Part shown: piece by piece, positions 17,611-25,724 of the stretch
Position numbering within the stretch: the first letter of the stretch is position 1
Layout: every line of letters begins with the position of its first letter
Assembly (NCBI RefSeq): GCF_024758505.1
Contig: NZ_CP077970.1
Location: 7,874,001-7,938,000 of the forward strand
Origin: Bradyrhizobium arachidis
Lineage (GTDB): Bacteria; Pseudomonadota; Alphaproteobacteria; Rhizobiales; Xanthobacteraceae
Direction of reading: 5' to 3'
Length of the DNA stretch: 64,000 nucleotides
Made by a program: the position numbers and the translations under genes
Notes under the pieces: model-generated
The model's input: the letters and a program-made list of their open reading frames with translations, nothing else
The model's database searches: none
Told to the model about the DNA's origin: nothing

Positions 17611-18063
17611 ATGACGGTCGACAGCTTGAATCGCCAGCGCGTGCTGGCCCTGCTCGAGGCGTTCAGCGCCGGGGATATCGAACGCACCCTGTCGTTCTGC
17701 ACGGACGATGTCGACTTCCTCACCCATGCGCCGGTCGACGTGCTGCCGCATCTGGGACCGCGTCACGGCAAGGAGGAGATGCGTCAGTTGTGGACGCTGG
17801 TGCAGTCGCGCTATTCCGAGATCCGCTACGAGGTGCCGCAGATCGTCGCCGAGGGCGACACGGTCGCGACGAATTTGCGCACCTTCTTCCGCAAGCGTCG
17901 CAACGGCCGCATCGTCGCCGTCGACATGGCGGTGTTCTACACTTTTCGCGACGGCCAGGTCGCGCAGATCCGCGAGATCATCGATTCCTACGATCTGGTG
18001 CAGCAGGTGCTAGAGCGCGAGATCGGCCCGCTGATCCTCGGCGAAAGCGTCGAGGGGGCGTAG
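17611..18063 (+). CDS. SnoaL-like (NTF2-fold) protein, copy 1
   Basis: 150 residues forming one cone-shaped NTF2-like domain: NRQRVLALLEAFSAGDIERTLSFCTDDVDFLTHAP, GPRHGKEEMRQLWTLV, TVATNLRTFFRKRRNGRIVAVDMAVFYTFRDGQVAQIREIIDSYDLVQQVL. This is the SnoaL/ketosteroid-isomerase-like layout, ending in the typical D-x-x-x-x-x-Q segment. The family binds small hydrophobic ligands or catalyses isomerisation or hydrolysis; nothing shows which. A similar gene follows at 18594. The start is put at the ATG at 17611; an upstream in-frame ATG at 17581 is possible. Confidence 0.82.
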   Translation: MTVDSLNRQRVLALLEAFSAGDIERTLSFCTDDVDFLTHAPVDVLPHLGPRHGKEEMRQLWTLVQSRYSEIRYEVPQIVAEGDTVATNLRTFFRKRRNGRIVAVDMAVFYTFRDGQVAQIREIIDSYDLVQQVLEREIGPLILGESVEGA

Positions 18064-18141
18064 GGGGCGTTGAACCTTCCTACTCCCTTCCAAGACCCAT
18101 CACCGGGCGTGTTGTGCGCCCAAAGGGGCGAAGTCGGGTCG

Positions 18142-18408
18142 ATGAAGGTCGCGTTGCTAGCCGTTTTGGGCTTGTTCCTGGGAACCCTGGCCGGTGCGGC
18201 CCTGGGCGTCGGCTTCGGGCTCGCCTGGGTCGAATTCTTCAAAACCACGAATTTTGAAGGCTATAGCGGCATGCTGGTGTTCTTCACCTTCATGCCGCTC
18301 GGCGCTGCGATCGGCGGGATCAGCGGCGCGCTGCTGTTCGGCTACCTTGCGGTCCGCGACCAGGCGATCCCGATCGAACGGGGCCCTGCCGGTCTCGCCG
18401 ACAGGTAG
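18142..18408 (+). CDS. Small two-helix membrane protein (88 aa)
   Basis: Residues 1-30 (MKVALLAVLGLFLGTLAGAALGVGFGLAWV) and about 44-68 (MLVFFTFMPLGAAIGGISGALLFGYLAV) form two glycine-rich membrane helices, joined by a short EFFKTTNFEGYSG loop, with a polar tail (RDQAIPIERG). Small-xxx-small packing motifs are evident in both. No family is recognised. It lies between the two SnoaL-like genes on the same strand, 78 bp after the first. Confidence 0.65.
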   Translation: MKVALLAVLGLFLGTLAGAALGVGFGLAWVEFFKTTNFEGYSGMLVFFTFMPLGAAIGGISGALLFGYLAVRDQAIPIERGPAGLADR

Positions 18409-18534
18409 AATCACGGGACTTTGTTGGCGATTTCACAAGTTCCGCATCAATTGTGCATTGCAAAATTGTGAATTGCACTTTGCCGAAATCGGCCTATTTG
18501 TTTGCGTACAAATGAATTGAACGACCCCGCGGCG

Positions 18535-18555
18535 CCTACTGTGCATGGGGTTGTT
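18535..18555 (+). repeat. 21-bp repeat shared with 54364-54384
   Basis: The 21 bases starting CCTACTGTGCATGGGG and ending TTGTT occur identically at 18535-18555 and 54364-54384, 36 kb apart. Here they lie about 40 bp before the ATG of the second SnoaL-like gene; at the other site they lie just beyond a poorly conserved palindrome, between two convergent genes. The exact conservation against a degenerate surrounding marks a dispersed element, not chance. Confidence 0.7.
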
Positions 18556-18593
18556 CTCGTTTTTTGAGCCAGCCAGTTCCAGGGACGACCCAA

Positions 18594-19034
18594 ATGACAG
18601 AGCACAGCCTCTGGCGTTTCTCGCGCGCTTTGCACCACGCGATCAACGACCGGCAGTTCGAGGATATCGAGAGCCTGATCGACGAGGACGTCGACTGGGC
18701 GCTCTACGGTCCGATCGACATGTTTCCCTTCCTCGGGGCACGCGCGGGCAAGAGCGCGGTGCTGGAGGTGATCCGCCAGATCGCCGACAATTTCCAGGTC
18801 CGCCGCTTCGACCGCGAGAGCATCATGCTCGGGGTGGATTCGGCGGCCTCGATGCTGCGCTATTCGCTCACCGCGCTGGATTCCGACAAGCCGATCTCGC
18901 TGCGCGTGGCGCAGTTCGCCCAGTTCAGGGCGGGCCGCCTGACCAACATGCGCGTGCTGATCGACACCTTCGACCTGGTCGAGCAGGCGCTCGGCCGCTC
19001 CATTCATCTGCCGAAGATGACCGCGGCGGGGTGA
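18594..19034 (+). CDS. SnoaL-like (NTF2-fold) protein, copy 2
   Basis: 146 residues, same fold and layout as the gene at 17611: ALHHAINDRQFEDIESLIDEDVDWALYGPIDMFPFLGARAGKSAVLEV, then LRVAQFAQFRAGRLTNMRVLIDTFDLVEQALGRSI. Both share the pattern D-x-D-W/F ... P-x-L-G-x-R-x-G-K, R-x-G-x-x at the last strand, and IDTFDLVEQ/IDSYDLVQQ. They are paralogues that have diverged considerably. Ligand or reaction unknown. The dispersed 21-bp repeat lies just upstream. Confidence 0.82.
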   Translation: MTEHSLWRFSRALHHAINDRQFEDIESLIDEDVDWALYGPIDMFPFLGARAGKSAVLEVIRQIADNFQVRRFDRESIMLGVDSAASMLRYSLTALDSDKPISLRVAQFAQFRAGRLTNMRVLIDTFDLVEQALGRSIHLPKMTAAG

Positions 19035-19264
19035 GGGACGCCAACGGGTCCCGCCCTTCGGGACCGACGGCCGCGCCCCCGCGAAGCATCCTGGCCTCCA
19101 GCCCCGCCGGATCGCTCTTCGGGAGGACGAAGCCGTCGGGCGCGCGCGCCATCCGCGCGGCCCGCTGGTTCGCATTTTGACGTGACGTCGCGGTGATGCG
19201 CGCCGCCACAATTTCGCAACGATGGCTCCGCATCTTCACCACGGAATTGGCTGCGGGCAGGACG

Positions 19265-20185
19265 ATGCATCTCACGACAGGATTTGGCTGGGCCAGGCTG
19301 CCGATGCTGGCGGCTGCGTTCATCTTTGGCTCGGTGCTAACGGTATCAGCGCAGACCGTGCCGACCATGCCGAATGCATCAGCGGAAGAGGCTGACGAGG
19401 CCGAGGAAGCGCCCGCGGCCAACATCAACGATCCCGACGTGCTCAAGGACATCGACGTCGACAAGCTCGACTGGGCCCAGCTCGGTACCGACGCCTCTAC
19501 GCTCCGTGACGAGATCGCCGCGAAGAAGCGTGCCGCCAGGCAGGCCGCCGGCAATGACGGGCTGAACTGGTCGTCGAATGCCAATGCCAACGGCTCCTCC
19601 GCCGTCAACGTCAAGCAGTCGATTACCCCGTTCTGGGACGCGCGGATCGGCGCCGACATGACGGTCGCGCGCGAGCCGACCACGATGTCCGAGCTCCTGG
19701 CCCAGAAGGCCGCCAATGGCGGCAGCGTGCCGACCTCCTCCGGCAGCGCCTGGGCGGCCGCCACCGCGCCGGGCGCTGGCGCGATCTGGGACAAGACCGC
19801 GGTCGAGGCGCGCGTCGATCCCGGCGCGGAGAACAGCAAGCTCGGCGCCTCCCTCACAAAGGCGGTGCCGCTGTCGGGCGACTACGCGCTCACGCTGCAG
19901 AACGGCTACAGCGTGAACCAGCAGGGCACGACGCCGATCCCCGGCATCGCCGGCCACATCACGCGCAGCTACGAGACCGACCAGTCGGCCAAGGTCACGA
20001 TCACCGACACCGGCACAAGCTTCACGGCCGGCCAGACCATGTCGTCGTCGGACGACAAATGGCTGCGCAAGTTCGGCGCCGAGCAGAAGCTATATGACGG
20101 CGTCACTATCTCCGGTTCCGTCGGCGAGACCGCGCAGGGTGCGACCAGCAAGAGCCTGACCGCGGGCTTCAAGAAGAGCTGGTGA
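19265..20185 (+). CDS. Exported protein of unknown function, possible outer-membrane/surface protein
   Basis: 306 residues. The N-terminus MHLTTGFGWARLPMLAAAFIFGSVLTVSAQTVP is a signal peptide cleaved near SAQ. Next comes an acidic segment (NASAEEADEAEEAPAANINDPDVLKDIDVDKLDW), then a Ser/Thr/Gly-rich region with regular alternation (VNVKQSITPFWDARIGADMTV, LPLSGDYALTLQNGYSV-like) and a C-terminus SLTAGFKKSW ending in an aromatic residue, as beta-barrel proteins do. AGGA precedes the ATG at 19265. I recognise no family; it is long known in Rhizobiales only as hypothetical, as far as I recall. Confidence 0.65.
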   Translation: MHLTTGFGWARLPMLAAAFIFGSVLTVSAQTVPTMPNASAEEADEAEEAPAANINDPDVLKDIDVDKLDWAQLGTDASTLRDEIAAKKRAARQAAGNDGLNWSSNANANGSSAVNVKQSITPFWDARIGADMTVAREPTTMSELLAQKAANGGSVPTSSGSAWAAATAPGAGAIWDKTAVEARVDPGAENSKLGASLTKAVPLSGDYALTLQNGYSVNQQGTTPIPGIAGHITRSYETDQSAKVTITDTGTSFTAGQTMSSSDDKWLRKFGAEQKLYDGVTISGSVGETAQGATSKSLTAGFKKSW

Positions 20186-20355
20186 GCCTCTTCTGACCTG
20201 ATCGATAAAATCCGCGCAAAAACGCCACGGCAAAGCCGCCGAATGGTCGATCCTTGCCGCATCTCGGCCCCTATGCCGTCAAAATCGGACGCCCTGATGC
20301 CCCCACACACATCGTCGTGCGGGGGACACTCGCGCAAGCGAACAGGGGAACAACG

Positions 20356-20772
20356 ATGAACGCAATTCGTTCGGAAAAAGTCGAAACCACCGAGACCGAG
20401 GCGGTCGATAGCAATCTCGCCGCGGTGTCGGAAGTCGAAGCCGGCATCCGCGATTTCGTGCGCAACGACATCGCCTATCTGCGCCGGCCGGCGGCGGGCA
20501 GCGAGCCCGCGCTCGATGCGAATGCGGAAGCCACCGTCACCAACGTCAACTCGCTGATCCAGCGCGTCGCCGGCACCTCGCTCGCCGAGATCGAGAACCT
20601 GATCTCCGAGCTCGAGAGCCTGCGCGACCTGCTGCATGCCGAAGGCCAGCGCGTCCAGCGCGAAATCTCCGGCTACGCCCAGCTCAGCCAGGCCGCGATG
20701 AAGTCGACCCGCATGATCGCCGACAACGTCGCGCAGTGGAAGCGCGCCGCCGACGGCCTGCGCAATAGCTGA
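20356..20772 (+). CDS. Conserved hypothetical, helical protein (138 aa)
   Basis: MNAIRSEKVETTETEAVDSNLAAVSEVEAGIRDFVRNDIAYLRRP is followed by a long helical stretch (VNSLIQRVAGTSLAEIENLISELESLRDLLHAEGQRVQREISGYAQLSQAAMKSTRMIADNV) with heptad-like hydrophobic spacing, so a coiled coil is likely. No membrane segment or signal peptide. The leader CAGGGGAACAACG before the ATG resembles those of the small genes at 21076 and 21401. A convincing terminator follows at 20792-20825. Function unknown; it may be a cytoplasmic structural or partner protein. Confidence 0.7.
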   Translation: MNAIRSEKVETTETEAVDSNLAAVSEVEAGIRDFVRNDIAYLRRPAAGSEPALDANAEATVTNVNSLIQRVAGTSLAEIENLISELESLRDLLHAEGQRVQREISGYAQLSQAAMKSTRMIADNVAQWKRAADGLRNS

Positions 20773-20791
20773 TCGCTAACACGTCTCTTGA

Positions 20792-20825
20792 GCCGCCGCG
20801 TTCCCGAGGGGGCGCGGCGGTTTTG
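20792..20825 (+). terminator. Rho-independent terminator of the 20356-20772 gene
   Basis: CCGCCGCG at 20793-20800 pairs with CGCGGCGG at 20813-20820 around a 12-nt loop rich in G, and TTTTG follows at once. It lies 20 bp after the stop codon of the helical hypothetical protein, reading in the same direction. Confidence 0.8.
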
Positions 20826-20847
20826 CTTGGGTAGCCATGAAGAAGCT

Positions 20848-20947
20848 GTCATCGCCCGCGAAGGCGGGCGATCCAGTATCCCAGAGGCAGCGCGAGGATA
20901 CGGATAGGCGGCGGCGTACTGGATTCCCCACCTACGCGGGGAATGAC
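20848..20947. repeat. Palindromic intergenic repeat (GTCATCGCCCGCGAAGGCGGG type)
   Basis: Left arm GTCATCGCCCGCGAAGGCGGGCGATCCAGTA, right arm TACTGGATTCCCCACCTACGCGGGGAATGAC. The inner CCAGTA/TACTGG pair and the outer GTCAT/ATGAC pair close a long hairpin; each arm also folds on itself (CGCCCGCGAAGGCGGGCG). I see only this copy in the window, but the form is that of the other intergenic repeats. Confidence 0.7.
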
Positions 20948-21075
20948 AGCGGAGGGTGCGGCACGCGCTAGTGTCCTTGCGCCCCCCAGACCTTTTCAAT
21001 TTGAACTTTCCCACGTCCCGCCGCGACCAAGGACAGGCACCGGCTTTCATTGCCGCCCGCCAGGGGACAGTTTTG

Positions 21076-21213
21076 ATGAACAGCATCCGGCCCGAGAATA
21101 CGGACCCGATACCGCTGCGCGCTGCTCAGCCGCAGTTCGGCACGATCATGATCCGCTTTGTCGGATTGCTGGTGGTCGCGATTGCGGTGCTGGCGTTCGT
21201 CTACAGCCGCTGA
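21076..21213 (+). CDS. Single-pass membrane peptide (45 aa)
   Basis: MNSIRPENTDPIPLRAAQPQFGTIMIRFVGLLVVAIAVLAFVYSR: a polar N-terminal half, one hydrophobic helix at about 25-43 and a terminal Ser-Arg. The leader CCAGGGGACAGTTTTG before the ATG is like that of the 48-aa gene on the other strand (21401) and of the 20356 gene. Codon use is normal. It is too short for homology to be judged by eye; a membrane anchor or small regulatory peptide is possible. Confidence 0.6.
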   Translation: MNSIRPENTDPIPLRAAQPQFGTIMIRFVGLLVVAIAVLAFVYSR

Positions 21214-21254
21214 CGCGGCGTGTCGGCGCAATCGATCACAAAGTTAATGGAACG

Positions 21255-21401
21255 TTAGCGGCTGGCCGCAACCGTCGAGGCTTCGAGCGTGTACGCGCCA
21301 TCGGCATAGCCCTTCACCACCATGCCGGCGACCAGCATCACGGCCAGCGTCGCGGTAGCGAAGATGAATCCGACCAGCTTGAGTGCGCCGCGGTCTGCCA
21401 T
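21255..21401 (-). CDS. Single-pass membrane peptide (48 aa)
   Basis: MADRGALKLVGFIFATATLAVMLVAGMVVKGYADGAYTLEASTVAASR: a short basic start, one hydrophobic helix (9-29) and a polar C-terminal half, so the reverse order of the neighbouring 45-aa peptide. The leader AGGACAGGGGACGAGGACC holds the same CAGGGGAC core. It converges with the 45-aa gene, 41 bp apart. The upstream region (21402-21600) is AT-rich and probably holds its promoter. Function unknown. Confidence 0.6.
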   Translation of the reverse strand: MADRGALKLVGFIFATATLAVMLVAGMVVKGYADGAYTLEASTVAASR

Positions 21402-21601
21402 GGTCCTCGTCCCCTGTCCTCTACCCACTTCGTTCAAATAGACAGCGACAAGTTCATAATTGGTTAGCAAATCAAAGGTTCCGCGAAGGCTTTGAGCCGA
21501 TCCGTGAACCTTGGCGCAGCTTATGGCAGCCATGGTGAATCGCGTCCATAGCGCGCGGGCAACACCTGCGACCGATTTCGTTCGTTCATCTTGGAACGGG
21601 T

Positions 21602-22084
21602 CTAACCGCCGGCCTCGCGCATCGGAACGAAGGCGGTCGCGGTGATCGAATAGACCTCTTCGCCGCGCTGGTTGGTGCCTGTCGTGGTCGCCTGCAAAAT
21701 GCCCCAGCCCGGACGCGAGCCGGATGTGCGCTTGTCGACGATGACGCTGACGAAGCTGACGGTGTCGCCTGATAGCACCGGGCGGATCCAGCGCAGGTCG
21801 CGAAAGCCCGGTGATGGGCCCCACACCGCGAGCTTGTCGCCGCGCGCCACAGCTTCCTGCGTCAGGCGCCGGCCGTCCTCGATCAGCAACCGCATGCAGG
21901 CGGAGCCGACGTGCCAGCCGGAGGCGGCGAGCCCGCCGAACAGCGACTTGCGGCCCTCCTCCTCGTCGAGGTGGAAACGCTGCGGATCGAACTTTGCGGC
22001 AAAGGTCTTGATCGCCTCGGCCGTGAAGGTGTGCGAGCCGATCTCGCGGCGCTGGCCGATCTGAATGTCCTCGAAGAACCGCAT
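21602..22084 (-). CDS. MaoC-family dehydratase, second gene of a pair
   Basis: 160 residues of hot-dog fold: MRFFEDIQIGQRREIGSHTFTAEAIKTFAAKFDPQRFHLDEEEG holds the strand-helix with the hydratase-2-like FDPxxFHLD motif (Asp and His catalytic), then GWHVGSACMRLL and IRPVLSGDTVSF. The family hydrates enoyl-CoA thioesters to (R)-3-hydroxyacyl-CoA or the reverse. Its ATG overlaps the stop of the preceding MaoC gene (TGATG), so the two are translated together and could form one heterodimeric enzyme. The acyl substrate cannot be inferred. Confidence 0.88.
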   Translation of the reverse strand: MRFFEDIQIGQRREIGSHTFTAEAIKTFAAKFDPQRFHLDEEEGRKSLFGGLAASGWHVGSACMRLLIEDGRRLTQEAVARGDKLAVWGPSPGFRDLRWIRPVLSGDTVSFVSVIVDKRTSGSRPGWGILQATTTGTNQRGEEVYSITATAFVPMREAGG

Positions 22085-22536
22085 CAGGCCGCTCCCCCGC
22101 GCCGCTTGATGAGGATCGGCGAGGTCATCTCGCACAGGACCTGCCCCTTGGCGTTGCGCGCGGTGCATTTGAATTTGACGATACCGAGCTCGGGACGGCT
22201 CTTGGAGGTGCGCGCTTCCAGCACGTCGACATCGAGCGTGAGATCGTCGCCGGGCCTCAAGGGAGAAAGCCAGCGCACTTCGTCGACGCCGGGCGAGCCG
22301 AGCGAGGCGGCGCGGGTGATGAAGCCATCAGCCATCATCCGCATCATCAGCGAGCAGAGATGCCAGCCCGAACCGGACAGGCCCTTGAGCATGCTCCTGG
22401 ATGCCGCCTCGTCATCCAGATGCATCGGCTGCGGATCGAACTCGGCGGCGAAGGCCAGAATCTCGTCGCGGGTGACATGGCGCGGGCCGAACGTGACGAA
22501 CCGGCCGGGCGGAAAGTCTTCGAATGTCAGGGTCAT
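22084..22536 (-). CDS. MaoC-family dehydratase, first gene of a pair
   Basis: 150 residues: MTLTFEDFPPGRFVTFGPRHVTRDEILAFAAEFDPQPMHLDDEAA, then GWHLCSLMMRMMADGFI, DEVRWLSPLRPGDDLTLDVDVLE, the same hot-dog layout and motif as the next gene (FDPQPMHLD). The two are clearly paralogues in tandem, with stop/start overlap. The frame continues upstream to 22575, but the conserved start is MTLTFEDF at 22536. It is divergent from the DUF4282 gene. Confidence 0.88.
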   Translation of the reverse strand: MTLTFEDFPPGRFVTFGPRHVTRDEILAFAAEFDPQPMHLDDEAASRSMLKGLSGSGWHLCSLMMRMMADGFITRAASLGSPGVDEVRWLSPLRPGDDLTLDVDVLEARTSKSRPELGIVKFKCTARNAKGQVLCEMTSPILIKRRGGAA

Positions 22537-22683
22537 CTTGGGGAAGCCGGTGGGAATGACAGATTGTGGCCGCACTTTGCGGCAATCTCAACCCGCCCGG
22601 CCGCATGGCTCGTGCTACATTCGACGAGTCGGGCCTGCTTGACCGAGCCAGATTTGACGCGTCCCGATTGCCGGGGGAGATCA

Positions 22684-22980
22684 ATGTTTGCATTCAGCGA
22701 CCTGTTTCAGTGGGACCGCTTCATCACGCCGACGATCATCAAGACCTTCTACTGGCTGGTGATCGCGCTGATCTGCCTGTTCGGCGTCTCCGGCATCTTC
22801 TCAGGGTTAGCTGCGATGGCGATCAGCCCGTTCGCCGGCTTCCTCGTGGTGCTCTATTCGATCGCGAGCGTCGTGGTGGGAATCGTGTTCTCGCGCATCA
22901 TCGCGGAGTTCATCCTGATCGTGTTCCGCATCAACGAGCATCTCGGCGCGATCCGCGACCAGGGCGGCGGGATGCGCTAG
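22684..22980 (+). CDS. DUF4282 domain membrane protein (98 aa)
   Basis: MFAFSDLFQWDRFITPTIIKTFYWLVIALICLFGVSGIF, then AGFLVVLYSIASVVVGIVFSRIIAEFILIVFRINEHLGAIRDQ: two membrane helices and the closing R-I-x-E-x-x-x-x-I segment of the DUF4282 family. These small inner-membrane proteins are common in Alphaproteobacteria and Actinobacteria; no function is known. GGGGGAGATCA precedes the ATG. The next feature downstream is a palindromic repeat. Confidence 0.82.
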   Translation: MFAFSDLFQWDRFITPTIIKTFYWLVIALICLFGVSGIFSGLAAMAISPFAGFLVVLYSIASVVVGIVFSRIIAEFILIVFRINEHLGAIRDQGGGMR

Positions 22981-22982
22981 CT

Positions 22983-23063
22983 CGTCATTCTGGGGCGATG
23001 CGAAGCATCGAACCCGGAATCTCGAGATTCCGGGTCTGGTCCTTCGGACCATCCCGGATGACG
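22983..23063. repeat. Palindromic intergenic repeat (CATTCTGGGGCGATG type)
   Basis: CGTCATTCTGGGGCGATGCGAAGCATCGAACCC is followed by GGAATCTCGAGATTCC, GGTCTGGTCCTTCGGACC and ATCCCGGATGACG. Three small perfect hairpins (GATGCGAAGCATC, GGAATCTCGAGATTCC, GGTCCTTCGGACC) lie within one outer stem. It separates two convergent genes, the DUF4282 gene and ychF, and could act in terminating both. Confidence 0.75.
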
Positions 23064-23074
23064 ATGTGTGGCTC

Positions 23075-24172
23075 TTACGTATTAAACCGGAAATGCATCA
23101 CGTCGCCGTCGGCGACGACGTATTCCTTGCCTTCCAGCCGCAGCTTCCCGGCATCGCGCGCGCCGGCTTCGCCGCCCAGCGCGACGTAGTCGTCATAGGC
23201 GATGGTCTCGGCGCGGATAAAACCCTTTTCGAAATCGGTGTGGATCACACCGGCCGCGGCCGGGGCCTTGGTGCCGCGATGGATGGTCCAGGCGCGCGCC
23301 TCTTTTGGGCCGACCGTGAAATAGGTGATGAGATCGAGCAGCGTGTAGCCGGCGCGGATCAGGCGATCGAGGCCGGCCTCTTCCAGACCCAGCGTCTCCA
23401 GGAAGTCGGCGCGCTCTTCGCGCGACAGCGTGGCGATCTCGGATTCGATCTTGGCGGAGATGGCGACAGCAACTGCGCCTTCCTTCGCCGCCTGCTCCTC
23501 GACCGCCCTGGAGAAGGAATTGCCGGTCGCCGCCGAACCTTCCTCGACATTGCAGACGTAGAGGACGGGTTTTGACGACAGCAGGCCCAGCATCGAGAAA
23601 GCGCGCTCCTCTTCCGCCTTGCGTTCGACGAGGCGCGCGGGCTTGCCCTCGCGGAGCAGAACCAGCGTGCGATTGACGAGGTCGAGCTGCTCCTTGGCCT
23701 CCTTGTCGTTACCCTTGGCCTTCTTGGAGAGGTTGTCGACGCGCTTCTCGAGGCTGTCGAGGTCGGCGAGCATCAGCTCGGTCTCGATGGTCTCGATGTC
23801 GGCGACCGGGGCGATCTTGCCTTCGACATGGGTGATGTCGGAGTCTTCAAAGCAGCGCACGACATGCGCGATGGCATCGACCTCGCGGATGTTGGCCAAA
23901 AACTGGTTGCCGAGGCCTTCGCCCTTGGAGGCGCCGCGCACGAGACCGGCGATGTCGACGAAGGTCAGGCGCGTCGGGATGATCTGCGCGGATTTGGCGA
24001 TCGCCGAAAGCTTGTCGAGCCGCGGATCGGGCACGGCGACCTCGCCGACATTGGGCTCGATCGTGCAGAACGGATAGTTCGCCGCCTGCGCGGCCGCCGT
24101 CTCGGTCAGCGCGTTGAACAAGGTCGACTTGCCGACATTGGGCAACCCGACAATCCCGCATTTGAATCCCAT
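23075..24172 (-). CDS. ychF: Redox-regulated ATPase YchF (Obg-like)
   Basis: 365 residues, the usual YchF length. [23 protein letters not shown] is the P-loop (GLPNVGKS), then [23 protein letters not shown] (G3), the NxxE ATP-specificity segment ([12 protein letters not shown]), and the C-terminal TGS domain ending [40 protein letters not shown]. It hydrolyses ATP and acts at the ribosome and in stress responses. The frame extends upstream to 24229, but similarity starts at 24172. It is separated from pth by a palindromic repeat. Confidence 0.97.
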   Translation of the reverse strand: MGFKCGIVGLPNVGKSTLFNALTETAAAQAANYPFCTIEPNVGEVAVPDPRLDKLSAIAKSAQIIPTRLTFVDIAGLVRGASKGEGLGNQFLANIREVDAIAHVVRCFEDSDITHVEGKIAPVADIETIETELMLADLDSLEKRVDNLSKKAKGNDKEAKEQLDLVNRTLVLLREGKPARLVERKAEEERAFSMLGLLSSKPVLYVCNVEEGSAATGNSFSRAVEEQAAKEGAVAVAISAKIESEIATLSREERADFLETLGLEEAGLDRLIRAGYTLLDLITYFTVGPKEARAWTIHRGTKAPAAAGVIHTDFEKGFIRAETIAYDDYVALGGEAGARDAGKLRLEGKEYVVADGDVMHFRFNT

Positions 24173-24196
24173 CGTGTCCTCGTAGGGCAGTGCAAT

Positions 24197-24280
24197 CGTA
24201 GGGTGGGTTAGCGAAGCGTAACCCACCAATTTCCTTGTCGTGACCCGGTGGGTTACGCCTTCGGCTAACCCACCCTACGC
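24197..24280. repeat. Palindromic repeat (CGTAGGGTGGGTTAGC family), copy 1
   Basis: CGTAGGGTGGGTTAGCGAAG and CTTCGGCTAACCCACCCTACG are the outer arms; an inner pair, GTAACCCACCA with GGTGGGTTACG, completes it. Two further copies lie at 31775-31891 and 34082-34223. It falls between pth and ychF on the same strand, so it would be transcribed in the message. Confidence 0.85.
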
Positions 24281-24298
24281 GTCGGGCAATGACGAGCC

Positions 24299-24904
24299 CT
24301 ACTCTTTGCCGTTGTCGTCCTTGGTCAAAAATCCCTTCGCCTGCATGGCGAGATGCACCTTGTTGGCGAAGGTCGCGTCCGCGCCCTTGGCGAGCAGGCC
24401 GGCGTGCTCGGCGACGGCGTCGCATAGCGTCCTCACCCACTCGTCGTCGGCCTTGGCGAAATCCGACAGCACATGCGCGTGCACGAATTCCTTGACGCCG
24501 GGATGACCGATGCCGAGCCGCACCCGGCGATACTCGTTGCCGATATGCGCCGAGATCGAGCGCAGGCCGTTATGTCCGGCGATCCCGCCGCCCATCTTCA
24601 CCCGCACCTTGCCCGGCGGCAGTTCGAGCTCGTCCTGGAACACGGTGACGTCGCCAGGCGCGATCTTGAAGAAGCTCGATGCTTCCTGAACGCTGCGGCC
24701 GGACTCGTTCATGTAGGTCGTGGGTTTGAGCAGGATGACGCGCTCAGCTCCGAGCGCGCCTTCCGAAGTCTCGCCCTGAAAGCGACGGCGCCATGGTGCG
24801 AAACCATGACGCCGCGCAATCTCCTCGACGGCCATGAAGCCGATATTGTGCCGGTTACGTGCGTATTTCGCGCCGGGATTGCCGAGCCCAACAAAGAGTC
24901 GCAT
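24299..24904 (-). CDS. pth: Peptidyl-tRNA hydrolase
   Basis: 201 residues: [34 protein letters not shown] contains the family signature with the catalytic His of NRHNIGF, then [46 protein letters not shown], and [18 protein letters not shown]. It cleaves the ester bond of peptidyl-tRNAs released prematurely from the ribosome. It follows rplY by 58 bp; rplY-pth-ychF is a common order in Alphaproteobacteria and fits a translation-linked operon. Confidence 0.97.
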   Translation of the reverse strand: MRLFVGLGNPGAKYARNRHNIGFMAVEEIARRHGFAPWRRRFQGETSEGALGAERVILLKPTTYMNESGRSVQEASSFFKIAPGDVTVFQDELELPPGKVRVKMGGGIAGHNGLRSISAHIGNEYRRVRLGIGHPGVKEFVHAHVLSDFAKADDEWVRTLCDAVAEHAGLLAKGADATFANKVHLAMQAKGFLTKDDNGKE

Positions 24905-24962
24905 GACGCGGCGCGCCCCTCGCTCGGCGCGCGATCAATGACCGCGCGCCAGCACTGAGAGA

Positions 24963-25694
24963 TTACTTCTTCTTGTCGCCGCCGGCGGGCGCCTTCGCAC
25001 CCGCTGCCGGAGCCGCAGCACCCGCTGCCGGCGCCGCAGCGCCAGCCGCCGGAGCAGCAGCCGCAGGCGCAGCGCCCGGAGCAGCCGCACCGGCTGCAGC
25101 CGCAGCCGCCGCCTTCTGCTCTTCGGCGTAGCCCGAGGGCGGCACGATGGTCACGAGGGTTGCGTCCTCGCGGGTCAGCGCCTTCACGCCGGCGGGGAGG
25201 TTGACGTCCGACAGATGCAGCGAGTGACCGATTTCGAGCTGGCCGACATCGACGTCGATGAACTGCGGAATGCTCTCGACCGAGCATTCGAGCTCGACCG
25301 CATGCGCCACGATGTTGACCGTGCCGCCGCGCTTCACGCCCGGCGAGGCTTCCGACTTCACGACGTGCAGGGGCACGCTGATGCGGATGGTGGCGCCTTC
25401 GCCGAGCCGCATGAAGTCGACATGGATCGGGAAGTCCTTGACCGGGTCGAGGTGGAAGTCGCGCGGAATCACGCGGTGCTTCTTGCCCTCGAGGTCGATG
25501 TCGAACAGGGTGGTCAGGAACCGGCCGGCCAGGATGCGCTGGCGCAGTTCACGATCGTCAACCGAGATCGTGAGCGGGGGCTGGTTGTTTCCATAGATCA
25601 CTCCGGGCACTCTCCCGGCGCGACGCTCTGCCCGGGCGGCCCCCTTGCCGCTCTGCGGACGTGCGGTCGCCTTCAATTCCTTGACGGTCGCCAT
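24963..25694 (-). CDS. rplY: 50S ribosomal protein L25/Ctc with an Ala-Pro-rich tail
   Basis: 243 residues. The N-terminal L25 domain (VKELKATARPQSGKGAARAERRAGRVPGVIYG) binds 5S rRNA; the Ctc-type C-terminal domain ends near VPPSGYAEEQ. Beyond that is a tail of about 50 residues of almost pure Ala/Pro/Gly with a recurring APAAGA unit, closing in GGDKKK. The start is MATVKELK at 25694 after AAGGAC. The frame extends upstream to 25718 without homology. The mRNA leader holds a hairpin at 25725-25745. Confidence 0.96.
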   Translation of the reverse strand: MATVKELKATARPQSGKGAARAERRAGRVPGVIYGNNQPPLTISVDDRELRQRILAGRFLTTLFDIDLEGKKHRVIPRDFHLDPVKDFPIHVDFMRLGEGATIRISVPLHVVKSEASPGVKRGGTVNIVAHAVELECSVESIPQFIDVDVGQLEIGHSLHLSDVNLPAGVKALTREDATLVTIVPPSGYAEEQKAAAAAAAGAAAPGAAPAAAAPAAGAAAPAAGAAAPAAGAKAPAGGDKKK

Positions 25695-25724
25695 AACGTT
25701 AAGTCCTTGTTTTTGCAAAAGTTA

